Source of the DNA: Candidatus Planktophila dulcis
GTDB taxonomy: Bacteria > Actinomycetota > Actinomycetes > Nanopelagicales > Nanopelagicaceae
Length of the DNA: 64,000 bases
NCBI RefSeq assembly: GCF_002288225.1
Contig: NZ_CP016777.1
Span: 682,001 to 746,000, forward strand
Direction: 5' to 3'
The number at the start of each line of letters is the position of its first letter. The first letter of the stretch is position 1. This document shows positions 8,464 through 19,276 of the stretch, piece by piece. Below the pieces are notes generated by a model. It had not been told where the DNA came from. It worked only from the letters and a program-made list of their open reading frames with translations, and searched no databases. The position numbers and the translations under genes were made by a program.

Positions 8464-11400
8464 TAGCGTTTGAGCCATTCTTGGATAGGAGAGACACTCA
8501 AATCTCCAGCTTGTAATGCCTTGATTCCTTCAACGGCCGCGCTAAAACCTGCAGTAGTTGTGATAATCGGAATGGATCTTTGCACGGCAGCTGTGCGAAT
8601 CGCCCAACCATCTGCGCGTGTTCCACGGCCGACCGGAGTGTTAATCACCAGATCAATATCTCCTGAATTGAGCATTTCAACAATCGTCTTCTCACCCATA
8701 GGACCTGTTCCTTGAGAGTTCTTGCGTACAACAACTGTTGCAACGCCATGCTCTGCAAGGAAAGTCGCGGTTCCATCGGTGGCAAGCAATCTGAATCCGA
8801 GGGCAGCTAAACCTTGAGCAGGTGCGATCCCATGCTTCTTATCCTTATCGGCAAGTGAGATAAAGACTGTTCCTGTCTTTGGAAGTGGTCCAAATGAACT
8901 GATCTGAGACTTTGCATATGACTCACCAAATGTTGCAGCGATGCCCATCACTTCACCGGTTGAACGCATCTCAGGTCCAAGAACCGCATCGACTCCCCGA
9001 CCATCGGCACGGCGGAAACGGTTCCATGGAAGAACAGCCTCCTTCACGCTAATTCCCTTTGCGACAGCATCTCCTTCAGTAGGAAGTACTCCCTCTGCAC
9101 GAAGTTCTGCAATCGTTGTCCCTAGAGAAATTCGTGCTGCAGCTTTAGCGAGTGGCACACCAGTTGCCTTGCTGACAAATGGCACTGTGCGAGATGCACG
9201 TGGATTTGCTTCTAAGACATAGAGAATGTGATCGGCCATCGCGAACTGAATATTGATAAGACCCAGAACTCCCACTCCTTGAGCAATCTTTAATGTCGCT
9301 TCACGAATCTGAACGCGTTGTGAATCAGAAATAGTCATCGCAGGAAGCACGCATGCGCTATCACCTGAGTGAATACCCGCCTCTTCAATATGTTCCATGA
9401 TTCCACCCAGAAAGAGTTCGTTGCCGTCATAGAGAGCATCGACATCTAATTCAATTGCTGAATCAAGGAAGCGATCTACCAAGACTGGGTGATCTGGAGT
9501 GATATCAGTTGCGCGAGAAATGAAGCCAGATAGCGCTTCATCGTCATAAACGATCTCCATGCCGCGCCCGCCAAGAACGAAACTTGGACGAACTAAGACT
9601 GGATATCCGATGCGATGGGCGATATCGAGCGCTTCCATTTGAGAAGATGCCATTCCAAATTCAGGTGCAGTGAGACCTTGTTCTTTTAGAACTTGCCCAA
9701 ATGCTCCACGCTCTTCAGCTAAATTGATTGCATCAGGACTTGTTCCAAGAATGGTGACACCTGCTGCCTTGAGACCTGCTGCAAGTCCTAGTGGCGTCTG
9801 TCCTCCCAGTTGAGTGATGACACCTAACACGGGTCCAGCTTGAGTTTCTGCATGCACAACTTCCAGGACATCTTCGAGAGTAAGTGGTTCAAAATAGAGT
9901 CGATCGGATGTGTCGTAATCGGTGGAAACCGTCTCAGGGTTGCAGTTAATCATGATGGTTTCATAACCTGCAGCACGTAATGTGAAGGATGCATGAACGC
10001 ATGAGTAATCGAACTCAATTCCCTGACCAATACGGTTTGGCCCACTACCGAGAATAATCACAGCAGGCTTGGTGCGAGGTCGAACCTCTGTCTCTTCCTC
10101 GTAACTTGAGTAGTGATACGGAGTAAATGCTTCAAACTCAGCAGCACATGTATCAACAGTCTTATAGACAGGGCGAAGATTGAGTTGATGACGGGCCTTT
10201 CTCACATCACCTTCAGAAATTCCACGGATGGCAGCAATCTGCGCATCAGAAAATCCTGTGCTCTTTGCAAGCTTAAGTAGATCTAGTGAGAGCTCGCCAG
10301 GTTGGGCAATAGTGCGCGCAACATCATTAATAATCTCAATCTGACGCAAGTACCAGCGATCAATCTTGGTTGAGCTAAAGACCTCATCCATCGTCGCGCC
10401 CAACCACAGTGCACGTTGCACTTGCTGCAGTCGATACTCTGTTGGCATCTTCATAGATTCCAGAAGATTTGATTTCTCATCAACTGAGCGGGCATCGGTG
10501 AAGGTGAAGATGGCCTCTTTGCGTTCTAAAGAACGAAGGGCTTTCATCAGCGCTTCAGGGAATGAGCGACCAATAGCCATCGCCTCCCCCACGCTCTTCA
10601 TTGTCGTTGTCAGACGAGGGTCCGCATCTTGAAACTTCTCAAAGGCAAAACGAGGCGCCTTCACGACAATGTAATCAAGAGTCGGTTCAAAAGAAGCTGG
10701 TGTGACCTGTGTGATGTCATTCTTGATTTCATCGAGGGTGTAACCAATAGCAAGCTTGGTAGCAATCTTTGCAATAGGAAAACCTGTCGCCTTTGAAGCA
10801 AGAGCACTTGAGCGAGAAACACGAGGGTTCATCTCAATGACAATGATGCGACCTGTATCAGGATTGACAGCAAATTGGATATTACAGCCACCTGTATCAA
10901 CGCCAACTTCACGAATGATGTCGATAGAGAGGTCACGCAGCTTCTGGTATTCAACGTCTGTCAGTGTCAGAGCAGGAGCCACGGTAATCGAATCTCCAGT
11001 ATGGACACCCATCGGATCGATATTTTCAATGCTGCAGACGATCACCACGTTATCTGACTTATCTCTCATTACTTCGAGTTCATACTCTTTCCAACCGATG
11101 ATTGACTCCTCGATCAGAACTTCCGAAGTCGGACTGTGGCGAAGACCTGCGCCAGCAATCTGCCGGAGAGTCTGCTCATCAAATGCGATTCCAGAACCTA
11201 AACCACCCATAGTGAATGAAGGGCGGATTACTGCCGGATAACCAAGTTGAGCAACTGCCCCCATCACATCATCCATGGTGTGACAGATGATCGAGCGGGC
11301 TGACTCTCCACCAATCTTTTCAACAATTCCTCTAAAGAGTTCACGATTTTCACCGCGTTCAATCGCATCGACATCTGCACCGATGAGTTTGACGTTATAT

Positions 11401-11729
11401 CTCTCGAGAGTTCCAGCCTTAAAGAGTCCGATTGCAGCGTTAAGAGCGGTCTGACCACCCAGCGTTGCAAGAACCGCATCTGGACGCTCCTTTGCGATGA
11501 TGCGCTCAATAAATTCCGGTGTGATGGGCTCGATGTAGGTCGCATCTGCAAATTCAGGATCAGTCATAATCGTTGCTGGGTTTGAATTGACCAAGATGAC
11601 GCGAATGCCTTCAGCACGCAATACACGGCAGGCTTGTGTTCCCGAATAATCAAATTCGCAGGCCTGTCCGATGACAATCGGTCCTGAACCAATGACCAGT
11701 ACGCTCTTTATCGATTCATCGCGAGCCAT
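8463..11729 (-). CDS. carB: Carbamoyl-phosphate synthase large subunit
   Basis: Makes carbamoyl phosphate from ammonia delivered by CarA, bicarbonate and two ATP. 1088 aa, normal size. Two ATP-grasp halves each begin with a GSGPxxIGQxxEFDYS motif (near residues 14 and 559), and a C-terminal MGS-like allosteric domain starts near residue 940 ([14 protein letters not shown]). The ATG overlaps the carA stop by one base. It serves both pyrimidine and arginine synthesis; its place here ties it to the pyr operon. Confidence 0.98.
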   Translation of the reverse strand: MARDESIKSVLVIGSGPIVIGQACEFDYSGTQACRVLRAEGIRVILVNSNPATIMTDPEFADATYIEPITPEFIERIIAKERPDAVLATLGGQTALNAAIGLFKAGTLERYNVKLIGADVDAIERGENRELFRGIVEKIGGESARSIICHTMDDVMGAVAQLGYPAVIRPSFTMGGLGSGIAFDEQTLRQIAGAGLRHSPTSEVLIEESIIGWKEYELEVMRDKSDNVVIVCSIENIDPMGVHTGDSITVAPALTLTDVEYQKLRDLSIDIIREVGVDTGGCNIQFAVNPDTGRIIVIEMNPRVSRSSALASKATGFPIAKIATKLAIGYTLDEIKNDITQVTPASFEPTLDYIVVKAPRFAFEKFQDADPRLTTTMKSVGEAMAIGRSFPEALMKALRSLERKEAIFTFTDARSVDEKSNLLESMKMPTEYRLQQVQRALWLGATMDEVFSSTKIDRWYLRQIEIINDVARTIAQPGELSLDLLKLAKSTGFSDAQIAAIRGISEGDVRKARHQLNLRPVYKTVDTCAAEFEAFTPYHYSSYEEETEVRPRTKPAVIILGSGPNRIGQGIEFDYSCVHASFTLRAAGYETIMINCNPETVSTDYDTSDRLYFEPLTLEDVLEVVHAETQAGPVLGVITQLGGQTPLGLAAGLKAAGVTILGTSPDAINLAEERGAFGQVLKEQGLTAPEFGMASSQMEALDIAHRIGYPVLVRPSFVLGGRGMEIVYDDEALSGFISRATDITPDHPVLVDRFLDSAIELDVDALYDGNELFLGGIMEHIEEAGIHSGDSACVLPAMTISDSQRVQIREATLKIAQGVGVLGLINIQFAMADHILYVLEANPRASRTVPFVSKATGVPLAKAAARISLGTTIAELRAEGVLPTEGDAVAKGISVKEAVLPWNRFRRADGRGVDAVLGPEMRSTGEVMGIAATFGESYAKSQISSFGPLPKTGTVFISLADKDKKHGIAPAQGLAALGFRLLATDGTATFLAEHGVATVVVRKNSQGTGPMGEKTIVEMLNSGDIDLVINTPVGRGTRADGWAIRTAAVQRSIPIITTTAGFSAAVEGIKALQAGDLSVSPIQEWLKR

Positions 11730-12856
11730 TAGAGCGCCTCAACTTTTCTTGGATATTGCACCATCAAATCCACAAATCGATCAAAGAGATAAGCAGCATC
11801 ATGTGGGCCGGCTGCAGCTTCTGGGTGATACTGCACGCTAAATGCACCGCGTTCTGTGAGTTCAAGACCTTCTACAACTCCATCGTTGAGTGATACATGT
11901 GTGACCTGACCTGGACCATAGACGGTGGAAAACCCTGCATCGGTTGGCGCCTGCAAAGCAAAGCCATGATTGTGCGCAGTGATTTCTACCTTTCCCGTCT
12001 TGCGATCAATAACGGGTTGATTAATACCGCGGTGGCCAAATTGCAGCTTGTATGTTTCAAACCCGAGTGCGCGACCAAGAATCTGATGACCGAAGCAGAT
12101 ACCAAAGATGGGAATCTCTTGGGCAAGAATTGACCGCACGAGTTCAATCGTTTCAGTCATCGTTGCAGGATCTCCCGGGCCATTAGAGAGAAACACTCCA
12201 TCAGGCTTAATCGCTAAAATCTCATCTAGCGTTGCGTTATATGGCATTACATGAACTTCAATGCCACGCTCTGCCATAGCTCGAGGTGTGGCGCCCTTAA
12301 TCCCTAAGTCAATCGCTGCAACAGTGAATTTCCTCTCCCCAACTGCAGGAACAACATATGTCGATTCTGTTGAAACATCAGCGCTGAGGTATGCACCACT
12401 CATTGCAGGTTGTTTACGAACCTCAATAACCATTTCTTCACGAGAGAGATCAAGGCCTGAGAAGATTCCAACACGCATAGCTCCACGATCACGTAAGTGA
12501 CGTGTAATGGCTCGCGTATCAACTCCTTGAATTCCAACTATCGCCTGATCAATTAACTCTGCTTCAAGATTCTTCTCGCTACGCCAATTACTAGTAAGCG
12601 TTGAAGGATTTCGCACTACAAATCCTGCCACCCAGTATTTCTTTGATTCATTATCAAAAGTATTGACTCCAGTATTTCCAATATGCGGCGCTGTCATCAC
12701 AACAACTTGCTTGTGGTAAGAGGGGTCAGTGAGGGTTTCTTGGTAGCCAGTCATGCCTGTTTGAAAGACAGCTTCACCAAATGTCTTACCGGTTGCAGCC
12801 CATGAACTTCCTTCAAAGATGCGGCCATCATCGAGGACGAAGAATGCTTTACTCAT
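11729..12856 (-). CDS. carA: Carbamoyl-phosphate synthase small subunit (glutamine amidotransferase)
   Basis: Hydrolyses glutamine and channels ammonia to CarB. 375 aa. The class I amidotransferase triad is visible: Cys in [14 protein letters not shown], and His and Glu in [11 protein letters not shown]. The N-terminal CarA domain ([27 protein letters not shown]) is complete. The ATG overlaps the pyrC stop (ATGA). Confidence 0.98.
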   Translation of the reverse strand: MSKAFFVLDDGRIFEGSSWAATGKTFGEAVFQTGMTGYQETLTDPSYHKQVVVMTAPHIGNTGVNTFDNESKKYWVAGFVVRNPSTLTSNWRSEKNLEAELIDQAIVGIQGVDTRAITRHLRDRGAMRVGIFSGLDLSREEMVIEVRKQPAMSGAYLSADVSTESTYVVPAVGERKFTVAAIDLGIKGATPRAMAERGIEVHVMPYNATLDEILAIKPDGVFLSNGPGDPATMTETIELVRSILAQEIPIFGICFGHQILGRALGFETYKLQFGHRGINQPVIDRKTGKVEITAHNHGFALQAPTDAGFSTVYGPGQVTHVSLNDGVVEGLELTERGAFSVQYHPEAAAGPHDAAYLFDRFVDLMVQYPRKVEAL

Positions 12857-14139
12857 GCATTTCCCCCTTCGAAGACGACCTTGCCGCTATAGATTGTCGC
12901 CAGAATTCGTCCTGGCAACTCCATCCCATGGAAGGGAGTATTGCGACTTCGGGAGGCAACTAGATCGCGATCCACTCTCAACACCTGCGTTGGATTCATC
13001 ACAGTAATGTGTGCTGGAGCCCCAACCTTTAACTCTTGCCCTTGATTCTCATAGCGACCAATTCGAGCGGGTGCATAACTCATGCGATCTGCAACCTTCT
13101 CCCAGTTCATAAAACCAGTTTCCACCATTGTCTTGTTGACGATGCTGAGTGCGGTTTCAAGACCGAGCATGCCAAAGGATGCTTCCTGCCATTCGCACTC
13201 TTTTGTCTCAGCTGGGTGTGGAGCGTGATCTGTTGCCACAATATCGATGGTTCCATCTGCAAGTGCCTCACGCAGTGCCATCACATCTGCTTCTGTGCGC
13301 AGCGGTGGGTTTACCTTAAATACAGGGTCATAACTGCGAGCTAACTCATCTGTGAGCAGTAAGTGATGTGGAGTGACCTCAGCAGTCACGCTAATTCCAC
13401 GAGCCTTTGCCCATCGAATGATTTCAACTCCGCCTGCAGTTGTGAGGTGGCAGATATGCAGCCGCGCCTGCACGTGATCGGCAAGCAGGACATCGCGAGC
13501 GATGATCGCTTCCTCCGCTATTGCAGGCCAACCCTTAAGACCTAGTTGTGAAGAGACAATTCCTTCATTCATTTGTGAGCCTTGTGTCAGACGTGGTTCT
13601 TGCGCATGTTGGGCAATCACACCATCGAACTTCTTCACATACTCAAGTGCTCGACGCATAACGAGAGGATCAAAGACGCAATGTCCATCATCGCTAAAGA
13701 CTCGAACTCGCGCCATGGAATCTGCCATTGCACCAATTTCAGCAAGATGTTCGCCTTCAAGTCCTCGAGTAACAGCACCTATCGGAAATACATCAAGTAG
13801 ACCGGCAGCTTGTCCGAGTCGGTATACCTGCTCAACAACCCCAGCTGTGTCGGCAACAGGTGAGGTATTTGCCATGGCGCTCAGCGCCGTAAAGCCACCT
13901 TTAACCCCAGCACGAGAACCGGATTCGACAGTCTCTGCATCTTCTCTTCCGGGCTCACGCAAGTGCGTGTGGAGGTCAACTAGTCCTGGCAGAACTATGG
14001 AGTGAGATGCATCAATTCGCGTCGCATCTTTATCCTCAATCTTCTCGGCGACCTGAGCGATGAGGCCATCCTTGATAAGAAGATCTGATTTCTTTCCGTT
14101 AGCGAGTGTTCCGCCTGAGATAAGGATTGATTGACTCAT
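12853..14139 (-). CDS. pyrC: Dihydroorotase
   Basis: Cyclises carbamoyl aspartate to dihydroorotate. 428 aa, the long class I type. The metal motif [10 protein letters not shown] (DxHxHxR) follows VLPGLVD near residue 55; VATDHAPHP carries the catalytic aspartate region, and later His ligands are in [10 protein letters not shown]. It overlaps pyrB and carA by ATGA-type junctions, so translation is probably coupled. Confidence 0.97.
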   Translation of the reverse strand: MSQSILISGGTLANGKKSDLLIKDGLIAQVAEKIEDKDATRIDASHSIVLPGLVDLHTHLREPGREDAETVESGSRAGVKGGFTALSAMANTSPVADTAGVVEQVYRLGQAAGLLDVFPIGAVTRGLEGEHLAEIGAMADSMARVRVFSDDGHCVFDPLVMRRALEYVKKFDGVIAQHAQEPRLTQGSQMNEGIVSSQLGLKGWPAIAEEAIIARDVLLADHVQARLHICHLTTAGGVEIIRWAKARGISVTAEVTPHHLLLTDELARSYDPVFKVNPPLRTEADVMALREALADGTIDIVATDHAPHPAETKECEWQEASFGMLGLETALSIVNKTMVETGFMNWEKVADRMSYAPARIGRYENQGQELKVGAPAHITVMNPTQVLRVDRDLVASRSRNTPFHGMELPGRILATIYSGKVVFEGGNA

Positions 14140-15083
14140 TCTGATGCTCCGATCTCTTGGGAACCTGCAAGAAGTAGATAGAGAATCGCCATGCGAACAC
14201 TGACTCCATTTGTTACCTGCTCAAGAATCACTGAACGCGCGCTATCTGCACTATCTGCAGTGATTTCCAGTCCACGATTCATAGGCCCCGGGTGCATCAC
14301 AATTGCGCTTGGTTTCATAAGCTTGAGGCGATCTTTGTTCAATCCGAAGTAACGTGAATACTCACGTGCATTAGGGAAGAAGAGCTCCGTCATTCGCTCC
14401 AGTTGAATACGTAACATCATCACTGCATCAACAGATTCAATCACCGAATCAAAGTCATAAGAAACTTTCACAGGCCACGATTCAACGCCCACAGGTAGGA
14501 GAGTCGGTGGAGCAACGAGTGTTACCGCAGCACCTAGCTTGGTAAGAAGGAGAACATTGGAACGTGCAACGCGTGAGTGCAGCACATCTCCGACGATTGC
14601 AATATGCAGACCGGTGAGGTCATCTCCCCCATGTGCTAAATGCTTTCTTATTGTGAATGCATCGAGAAGTGCCTGGCTTGGATGCTCGTGTGTTCCATCT
14701 CCAGCATTGACAACAGACCCAGTCATCCACTGACTATCTGCTAAACGCTGTGCAGCACCTGATGCGCTATGGCGAATGATGACTGCATCAGCGCCCATAG
14801 CCTGCAGTGTTTGGGCTGTATCTTTTAAGGATTCGCCCTTGCTGACGCTAGAGCCTTTTGCAGAGAAGTTAATAACATCTGCAGATAGTCGCTTTGCAGC
14901 CGCTTCAAAGGAGATGCGTGTTCTAGTGGAATCTTCTGCAAAGAGATTGACGATCGTGCGACCACGCAGAGTGGGAAGCTTCTTCATAGGTCCATCAGAT
15001 ACCCGAGCAAGCTCTTCAGCTGTATTGAGGATTTGCAGCGCCTCGCTCTTGCTCAAATCTGCAATGGATAGGAGGTGGCGCAT
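14136..15083 (-). CDS. pyrB: Aspartate carbamoyltransferase catalytic subunit
   Basis: Joins carbamoyl phosphate to aspartate. 315 aa. The carbamoyl-phosphate loop [11 protein letters not shown] lies near residue 54, [17 protein letters not shown] in the middle, and [11 protein letters not shown] near the C-terminus. No pyrI regulatory subunit is present, as is usual in Actinobacteria. The start overlaps the pyrR stop by one base. Confidence 0.98.
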   Translation of the reverse strand: MRHLLSIADLSKSEALQILNTAEELARVSDGPMKKLPTLRGRTIVNLFAEDSTRTRISFEAAAKRLSADVINFSAKGSSVSKGESLKDTAQTLQAMGADAVIIRHSASGAAQRLADSQWMTGSVVNAGDGTHEHPSQALLDAFTIRKHLAHGGDDLTGLHIAIVGDVLHSRVARSNVLLLTKLGAAVTLVAPPTLLPVGVESWPVKVSYDFDSVIESVDAVMMLRIQLERMTELFFPNAREYSRYFGLNKDRLKLMKPSAIVMHPGPMNRGLEITADSADSARSVILEQVTNGVSVRMAILYLLLAGSQEIGASE

Positions 15084-15616
15084 TAATTGCCACCTTCTTC
15101 CAGTGATACTGCATCCAGGCCATCGAGCTCTGTGAATTGAACCTTGATGATCTGAGTCGGTGAAGTCGGTAGGTTTTTGCCCACGTAATCTGCCTTAATA
15201 GGCAGTTGGCGATGGCCGCGATCGACAAGGACTGCAAGCTGGACAGTCTTTGGTCGCCCGATCTCACCAAGTGCATCCAGTGCTGCGCGAATGGTGCGAC
15301 CTGAGAAGAGAACATCATCGACAAGGACGACATTGCGATCTTCAACGCCAAGGGATGGAATGACTGTTGGCATTAGGGCGCGAGGTGGGCGCATACGTAG
15401 ATCATCGCGGTGCAAGGTGATATCTAGAGTTCCCGATTGAACGGGCTTTCCTTCGATTGCTTCTATATTTGCAGCTATTCGAGCGGCAAGGTGGGCACCT
15501 CGTGTGGGGATGCCCAGAAGTGTGATGGAGTCCGAACCAGAGTTACGTTCGAGAATCTCGTGGGAAATGCGGGTAATAGCTCGTGCCATATCTGGCGCCG
15601 GCAGGGCAAGGCTCAT
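15083..15616 (-). CDS. pyrR: PyrR: pyr operon RNA-binding regulator / uracil phosphoribosyltransferase
   Basis: First gene of the UMP operon. 177 aa. The PRPP-binding motif [21 protein letters not shown] (about residues 95-115) and [16 protein letters not shown] are typical of PyrR. The protein binds pyr mRNA when UMP is high; in Mycobacterium smegmatis it acts by blocking translation. A strong GGAG site lies before the ATG, directly downstream of a hairpin whose loop matches the PyrR-binding consensus (see 15630-15647). Confidence 0.96.
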   Translation of the reverse strand: MSLALPAPDMARAITRISHEILERNSGSDSITLLGIPTRGAHLAARIAANIEAIEGKPVQSGTLDITLHRDDLRMRPPRALMPTVIPSLGVEDRNVVLVDDVLFSGRTIRAALDALGEIGRPKTVQLAVLVDRGHRQLPIKADYVGKNLPTSPTQIIKVQFTELDGLDAVSLEEGGN

Positions 15617-15629
15617 GTAAATCTCCTTC

Positions 15630-15647
15630 CCCGCCTCGCAGGACGGG
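15630..15647 (-). promoter_or_regulatory. PyrR-binding hairpin in pyr leader
   Basis: On the minus strand the leader reads CCCG-T-CCTGCGAGG-CGGG: a stem of CCCG/CGGG plus CCT/AGG with a bulged T. The sequence TCCTGCGAGG matches the PyrR RNA-recognition consensus UCCNGNGAGG at every fixed position. The hairpin ends a few bases before the pyrR ribosome site (GGAAGGAG, 15622-15629), so bound PyrR would cover it. There is no poly-T run, so translational repression is more likely than attenuation. Confidence 0.8.
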
Positions 15648-15667
15648 TCGTTAAAGGATGTTGGCGG

Positions 15668-15673
15668 ATTCTA
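15668..15673 (-). promoter_or_regulatory. Putative -10 of the pyr operon
   Basis: TAGAAT on the minus strand, about 50 bases before the pyrR ATG. It would start a transcript of about 45 leader bases that includes the whole PyrR-binding hairpin and ribosome site. No clear -35 is seen. Confidence 0.4.
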
Positions 15674-15728
15674 GCACCAAAGTTTGGCTCTCTGTGGATT
15701 GGCATAACTCATACGCGTCGACGCAACC

Positions 15729-15734
15729 TAGCCT
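15729..15734 (+). promoter_or_regulatory. Putative -10 for leaderless bldD
   Basis: TAGCCT ends six bases before the bldD ATG, and no ribosome site is present in between. This predicts a transcript that begins at or next to the start codon. Confidence 0.5.
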
Positions 15735-15740
15735 CACCCC

Positions 15741-16241
15741 ATGAATACTGAGGTCACTATCGCGCAAGTCTCCGCTCGCCTCCGGGCAATACGCATCTCT
15801 CGCTCACTCTCCCTGAGCGATGTAGAAATACTCAGTAAGGGCGCACTCAAAGCGGTAGTACTTGGCTCCTATGAACGCGGCGCCCGAACACTGAGCATTA
15901 AACGTGCAATCTCCATAGCTGCTCTCTATGACGTGCCCTTGGCGCAACTTTTTACTGAGGCACTACCAGTGGAAGTCATATCAGCCGAACGTATTGTCAT
16001 CGATCTGCGTGCAGTCAACCGTCGAGCACTCGATGACACGCACCCTAGCAACGCCAACTATCTCCTTCTTGCACGATTGGCCCAAAAGCTCATTCGCTCT
16101 CGTCAGGATTGGAATGGTGAAGTCTTATCTATCCGCCATGCAGATATGGAGACTATTTCAGTTCTCTTTGATCTACCTATTTCCCAAGTAATGCAGTGGT
16201 TAGAGAAGGAGAACCTTTTACTTAAGGTGCGTCAGAGCTAA
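15741..16241 (+). CDS. bldD: BldD-like developmental/global transcription regulator
   Basis: 166 aa. The N-terminal helix-turn-helix domain (about residues 8-75: VSARLRAIRISRSLSLSDVE ... VLGSYERGARTLSIKRAISIA) matches the XRE-type DNA-binding domain of BldD. The C-terminal part with ERIVIDLRAVNR matches its second domain, which in Streptomyces binds cyclic di-GMP; whether binding is kept here cannot be told. Its place next to pyrR and nusB is a known actinobacterial arrangement. It diverges from pyrR, and its stop overlaps the nusB stop by four bases. Confidence 0.9.
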   Translation: MNTEVTIAQVSARLRAIRISRSLSLSDVEILSKGALKAVVLGSYERGARTLSIKRAISIAALYDVPLAQLFTEALPVEVISAERIVIDLRAVNRRALDDTHPSNANYLLLARLAQKLIRSRQDWNGEVLSIRHADMETISVLFDLPISQVMQWLEKENLLLKVRQS

Positions 16242-16660
16242 ATTGCAATACTGTCTTTAATGGATGAGATACGACCTAAAACACCATGTATATAGCCTGC
16301 AGATTCATCTGTTGAAAGCTCTCTCGCAAGAGTGAGCGCCTCATCGATTGCAATGCCATCATCTAAATCAGCACTCCAAACGATTTCATAAATCCCAAGG
16401 CGCAGAATATTTCGGTCCACGGCTGGAAGACGATCCATATCCCAGCCTTGAGCGTATGTGGAGATAAGTTCATCAATCTTGCGCTTATTCTCTGTGACCC
16501 CTGCAATGAGAAGCTTTGTAAATTCTCGTATGGGGCGTGCATCAGGGCCCTCTTCGATGACATCACGAAGAGCTAAAAGATCGGCAGCAGAGGTGCTACG
16601 AATATCAGCCTCATAGAGTAAATCTAGAGTCTGCTTACGTGCCTTACTGCGAGCTGACAC
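16238..16660 (-). CDS. nusB: Transcription antitermination factor NusB
   Basis: Joins NusE/S10 to form the rRNA antitermination complex. 140 aa. The family pattern is visible: SARSKARKQTLDLLYEADIRS at the N-terminus, and LRLGIYEIVW with AIDEALTLARELSTDESAGYIHGVL in the C-terminal half. The start is GTG, sharing a base with the efp stop (TAGTG), so efp-nusB form one unit. It converges on bldD with a four-base overlap. Confidence 0.96.
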   Translation of the reverse strand: MSARSKARKQTLDLLYEADIRSTSAADLLALRDVIEEGPDARPIREFTKLLIAGVTENKRKIDELISTYAQGWDMDRLPAVDRNILRLGIYEIVWSADLDDGIAIDEALTLARELSTDESAGYIHGVLGRISSIKDSIAI

Positions 16661-17220
16661 TAGTTGGCGCGACCCTGATATGAACCATCGCGTGTATCAA
16701 CAAGAACAATCTCATCCTGCTTAATAAACAGTGGCACCTGAATCTGAATACCAGTTTCAACAGTTGCAGGCTTAGTTCCACCAGATGAACGATCACCCTG
16801 TAGTCCTGGCTCTGTGTAGGTAATCTTAAGAGGAACAGAAGCTGGTAGATCAATGAAAAGAGGGTTGCCTTCATGGATTGCAACGATTGCTTCAGTGTTT
16901 TCAAGCATGTAGTTCGCTGCATCTCCGACAGTAGCTGCTGAGATATTCATCTGATCAAAGTTAACGTTATCCATAAATACGAAGTCATCGCCTTCCTTGT
17001 ATAGGAAGTTCATTTCGCGCTTTTCTAGAATTGCGATTTCAACCTTGACGCCAGCGTTATATGTCTTATCCACAACTTTACCGGTCATTACCTGCTTGAG
17101 CTTTGTGCGAACGAAAGCTGGACCTTTACCTGGCTTTACGTGCTGGAACTCAACAACAGTCCATAACTGACCCTCGATATCAAGGGTCATGCCATTTTTT
17201 AGATCATTTGTTGTTGCCAC
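16660..17220 (-). CDS. efp: Translation elongation factor P
   Basis: Relieves ribosome stalling at polyproline. 186 aa with the three expected beta-barrel domains. The modification-loop region reads [14 protein letters not shown] near residue 30; the C-terminal signature region is [31 protein letters not shown]. The start is GTG with a GGAG six bases upstream. The 64-base gap before it probably carries the promoter, but no hexamer pair stands out. Confidence 0.97.
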   Translation of the reverse strand: MATTNDLKNGMTLDIEGQLWTVVEFQHVKPGKGPAFVRTKLKQVMTGKVVDKTYNAGVKVEIAILEKREMNFLYKEGDDFVFMDNVNFDQMNISAATVGDAANYMLENTEAIVAIHEGNPLFIDLPASVPLKITYTEPGLQGDRSSGGTKPATVETGIQIQVPLFIKQDEIVLVDTRDGSYQGRAN

Positions 17221-17284
17221 GATAACTCCAGTTCATGCCTTCGCCAATCGAAGGTCAATAGAGCGCAGAGTTTACCGTATGTAA

Positions 17285-17716
17285 TTAGGAGATTAACGCC
17301 TTCAGCGCGATGAGCGCTAAGACATAAGAATTGGGACCAAATCCTCCGATGGTTCCGTTTGCCACCCCTGAAATCACAGAAGTATGACGGAACTCTTCAC
17401 GTGAAAGCGGGTTCGATAGATGCACCTCAATCAAGGGAGCCTTTACCAACTCCGCAGCATCACGGATTGCATAGGAATAGTGAGTGAAGGCTGCAGGATT
17501 GATTATGACTGGAGTCTTTGTATCTGTAGCTTCATGTAACCAGCCAATAATCTCTGCCTCATCGTTACTTTGGCGAACATCTGCTTCGAAGCCATGAGTC
17601 TTAGCAGCGTTCTCAATATGTGCAACAAGTGCTGGATATGTCATATCCCCATAGATAGAGGAATCGCGGATATCAAGACGCCCGAGGTTGGGGCCATTGA
17701 GTACTAGAACCTTCAT
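17285..17716 (-). CDS. aroQ: 3-dehydroquinate dehydratase, type II
   Basis: Third step of the shikimate pathway. 143 aa. NGPNLGRLDIRDSSIYG carries the active-site Arg and Tyr region; INPAAFTHYSYAIRDA and EVHLSNPLSREEFRHTS carry the catalytic His and substrate contacts. Its start overlaps the aroB stop by four bases. Confidence 0.96.
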   Translation of the reverse strand: MKVLVLNGPNLGRLDIRDSSIYGDMTYPALVAHIENAAKTHGFEADVRQSNDEAEIIGWLHEATDTKTPVIINPAAFTHYSYAIRDAAELVKAPLIEVHLSNPLSREEFRHTSVISGVANGTIGGFGPNSYVLALIALKALIS

Positions 17717-18768
17717 GAGCTTAGCCTCTCATATGCGGCTATCAGCTCGCTCTCAATTGGATTTTCCAATCTCTGTGTCTTTCCGATTTCAGTGATCACC
17801 ACAAATCGAAGTTCATTTCCACGTGTCTTCTTATCCAACTTCATTGCTGCAAGAAGCTCTGGCCACTGTGCCCCAGAGTAAGAAACGGGAAGGCCAAGAT
17901 TTGTAAGAGTCTCTATATGTAATGACCGTAGCTCAGCTGAAATCAACTCCAGACTCTCTGAAAGATAGGCAATAAACGCCATTCCAATTGATACGCACTC
18001 ACCATGACGCAATGAATACTTAGAGAGAAGTTCCACGGCATGGCCAAATGTGTGTCCATAGTTAAGAATCTCGCGATCAAAGCTCTCCTTGAAATCCCCT
18101 GACACAACCTGTGCTTTGACTGCCACAGATCTTTCAATCAACTCAACGGTGAGCGTGCGTGATGCTCGGATGTCAGCGAGGTTCTTTGAGGCCAGAAGGT
18201 TGAGAATCTCTTTATCACTGATAAATCCACATTTAACAACTTCCGCCAAACCGGCCACAAAATCTCTATCAGAGAGAGTTGAGAGCCACGATGGATCTAT
18301 GAGCACTGCAATCGGAGAATGGAAAGCTCCAATTAGGTTCTTGCCGTAATCGCTATTGATTCCCGTCTTACCGCCTATCGCTGCATCGACCATGCCAGCA
18401 ACTGTCGTTGGTACTGCAATCCAATCCATTCCTCGAAGCCAACTTGCAGCTAGGTAACCTGCGAAATCAGTAACTGCTCCCCCGCCAATACCCACAATCA
18501 AATCTGCACGAGTAAAGCCAGCCGCTCCCAACCAATTCCATGCCTGTGCGAGTACAGCTGCCGACTTACCAGCTTCTCCATCAGGGATAGGAAGATAGAA
18601 GAATTCACAATCTCCCGCTTGGAATTTCGGAATATCACTCTTCATCGATTCACTAAAAACAACTGCAACGCGGGTCCGTCCCTGAGAAAGCTCACTCAAT
18701 TCTTTGAGATAGTCAACATCTATCAGTACGTCGTATTCACGGTCGGCACTCACATGAATCTTCTTCAC
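17713..18768 (-). CDS. aroB: 3-dehydroquinate synthase
   Basis: Second shikimate step, NAD and zinc dependent. 351 aa. GIGGGAVTDFAGYLAASWLRG binds NAD, PTTVAGMVDAAIGGKTGINS follows, and metal-ligand histidines lie in NYGHTFGHAVE and LRHGECVSIGM. It overlaps aroK and aroQ by ATGA junctions, so aroK-aroB-aroQ are probably translationally coupled. Confidence 0.97.
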   Translation of the reverse strand: MKKIHVSADREYDVLIDVDYLKELSELSQGRTRVAVVFSESMKSDIPKFQAGDCEFFYLPIPDGEAGKSAAVLAQAWNWLGAAGFTRADLIVGIGGGAVTDFAGYLAASWLRGMDWIAVPTTVAGMVDAAIGGKTGINSDYGKNLIGAFHSPIAVLIDPSWLSTLSDRDFVAGLAEVVKCGFISDKEILNLLASKNLADIRASRTLTVELIERSVAVKAQVVSGDFKESFDREILNYGHTFGHAVELLSKYSLRHGECVSIGMAFIAYLSESLELISAELRSLHIETLTNLGLPVSYSGAQWPELLAAMKLDKKTRGNELRFVVITEIGKTQRLENPIESELIAAYERLSS

Positions 18769-19271
18769 TTGATCACCTCAAGGATTTCGCTGACGATATC
18801 ACTCTCAGATTTAGTATTCACATCGATGACGGTATCGGCAATCGATTCATAAATCGGGCGCCTCGCCTCCATCAGTGTTTGCCACTGACCGCGTGGGTTG
18901 TGAAGAAGAAGTGGTCGATCACGATTGAAGCCTATTCGTGGAGCAACTGTTGCTAGAGAGATATCCAAATAGATGACAGGAGATGCAATGGCGCGAAGCG
19001 CTGATTGCGCATCCATAGAAATTGGAGCTCCCCCTCCTAAAGCAAGCACTGTTTCATCACTGAGTAACTCATCACGAAGGACAGCCTTTTCCAGAAGACG
19101 AAAAGCATCCTCACCATCTTCTAGGAAGATATCTGCCACTGTTCGTCCGGATCTCTCTTCAATCACGTGATCCGTATCTCTGAAAGTAATATCAAGACGC
19201 GCAGCAACTAATTGACCAATGGTTGTTTTTCCTGAACCCATAGGGCCAATCAGAATGACACGAGGAGGCAT
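18765..19271 (-). CDS. aroK: Shikimate kinase
   Basis: Phosphorylates shikimate. 168 aa. Walker A is GPMGSGKTT (about residues 9-17); FRDTDHVIEERSGRTVADIF binds shikimate, LALGGGAP follows, and the lid region carries RDRPLL. It lies five bases after aroC and overlaps aroB. Confidence 0.97.
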   Translation of the reverse strand: MPPRVILIGPMGSGKTTIGQLVAARLDITFRDTDHVIEERSGRTVADIFLEDGEDAFRLLEKAVLRDELLSDETVLALGGGAPISMDAQSALRAIASPVIYLDISLATVAPRIGFNRDRPLLLHNPRGQWQTLMEARRPIYESIADTVIDVNTKSESDIVSEILEVIK

Positions 19272-19276
19272 TGTGA

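Noticed and set aside
13502-14005. 167-codon open frame opposite pyrC
   Set aside because: It mirrors codon positions of pyrC on the other strand, has no ribosome site or leaderless element and no recognisable domain. The same applies to other long antisense frames over carB, pyrD and alaS.
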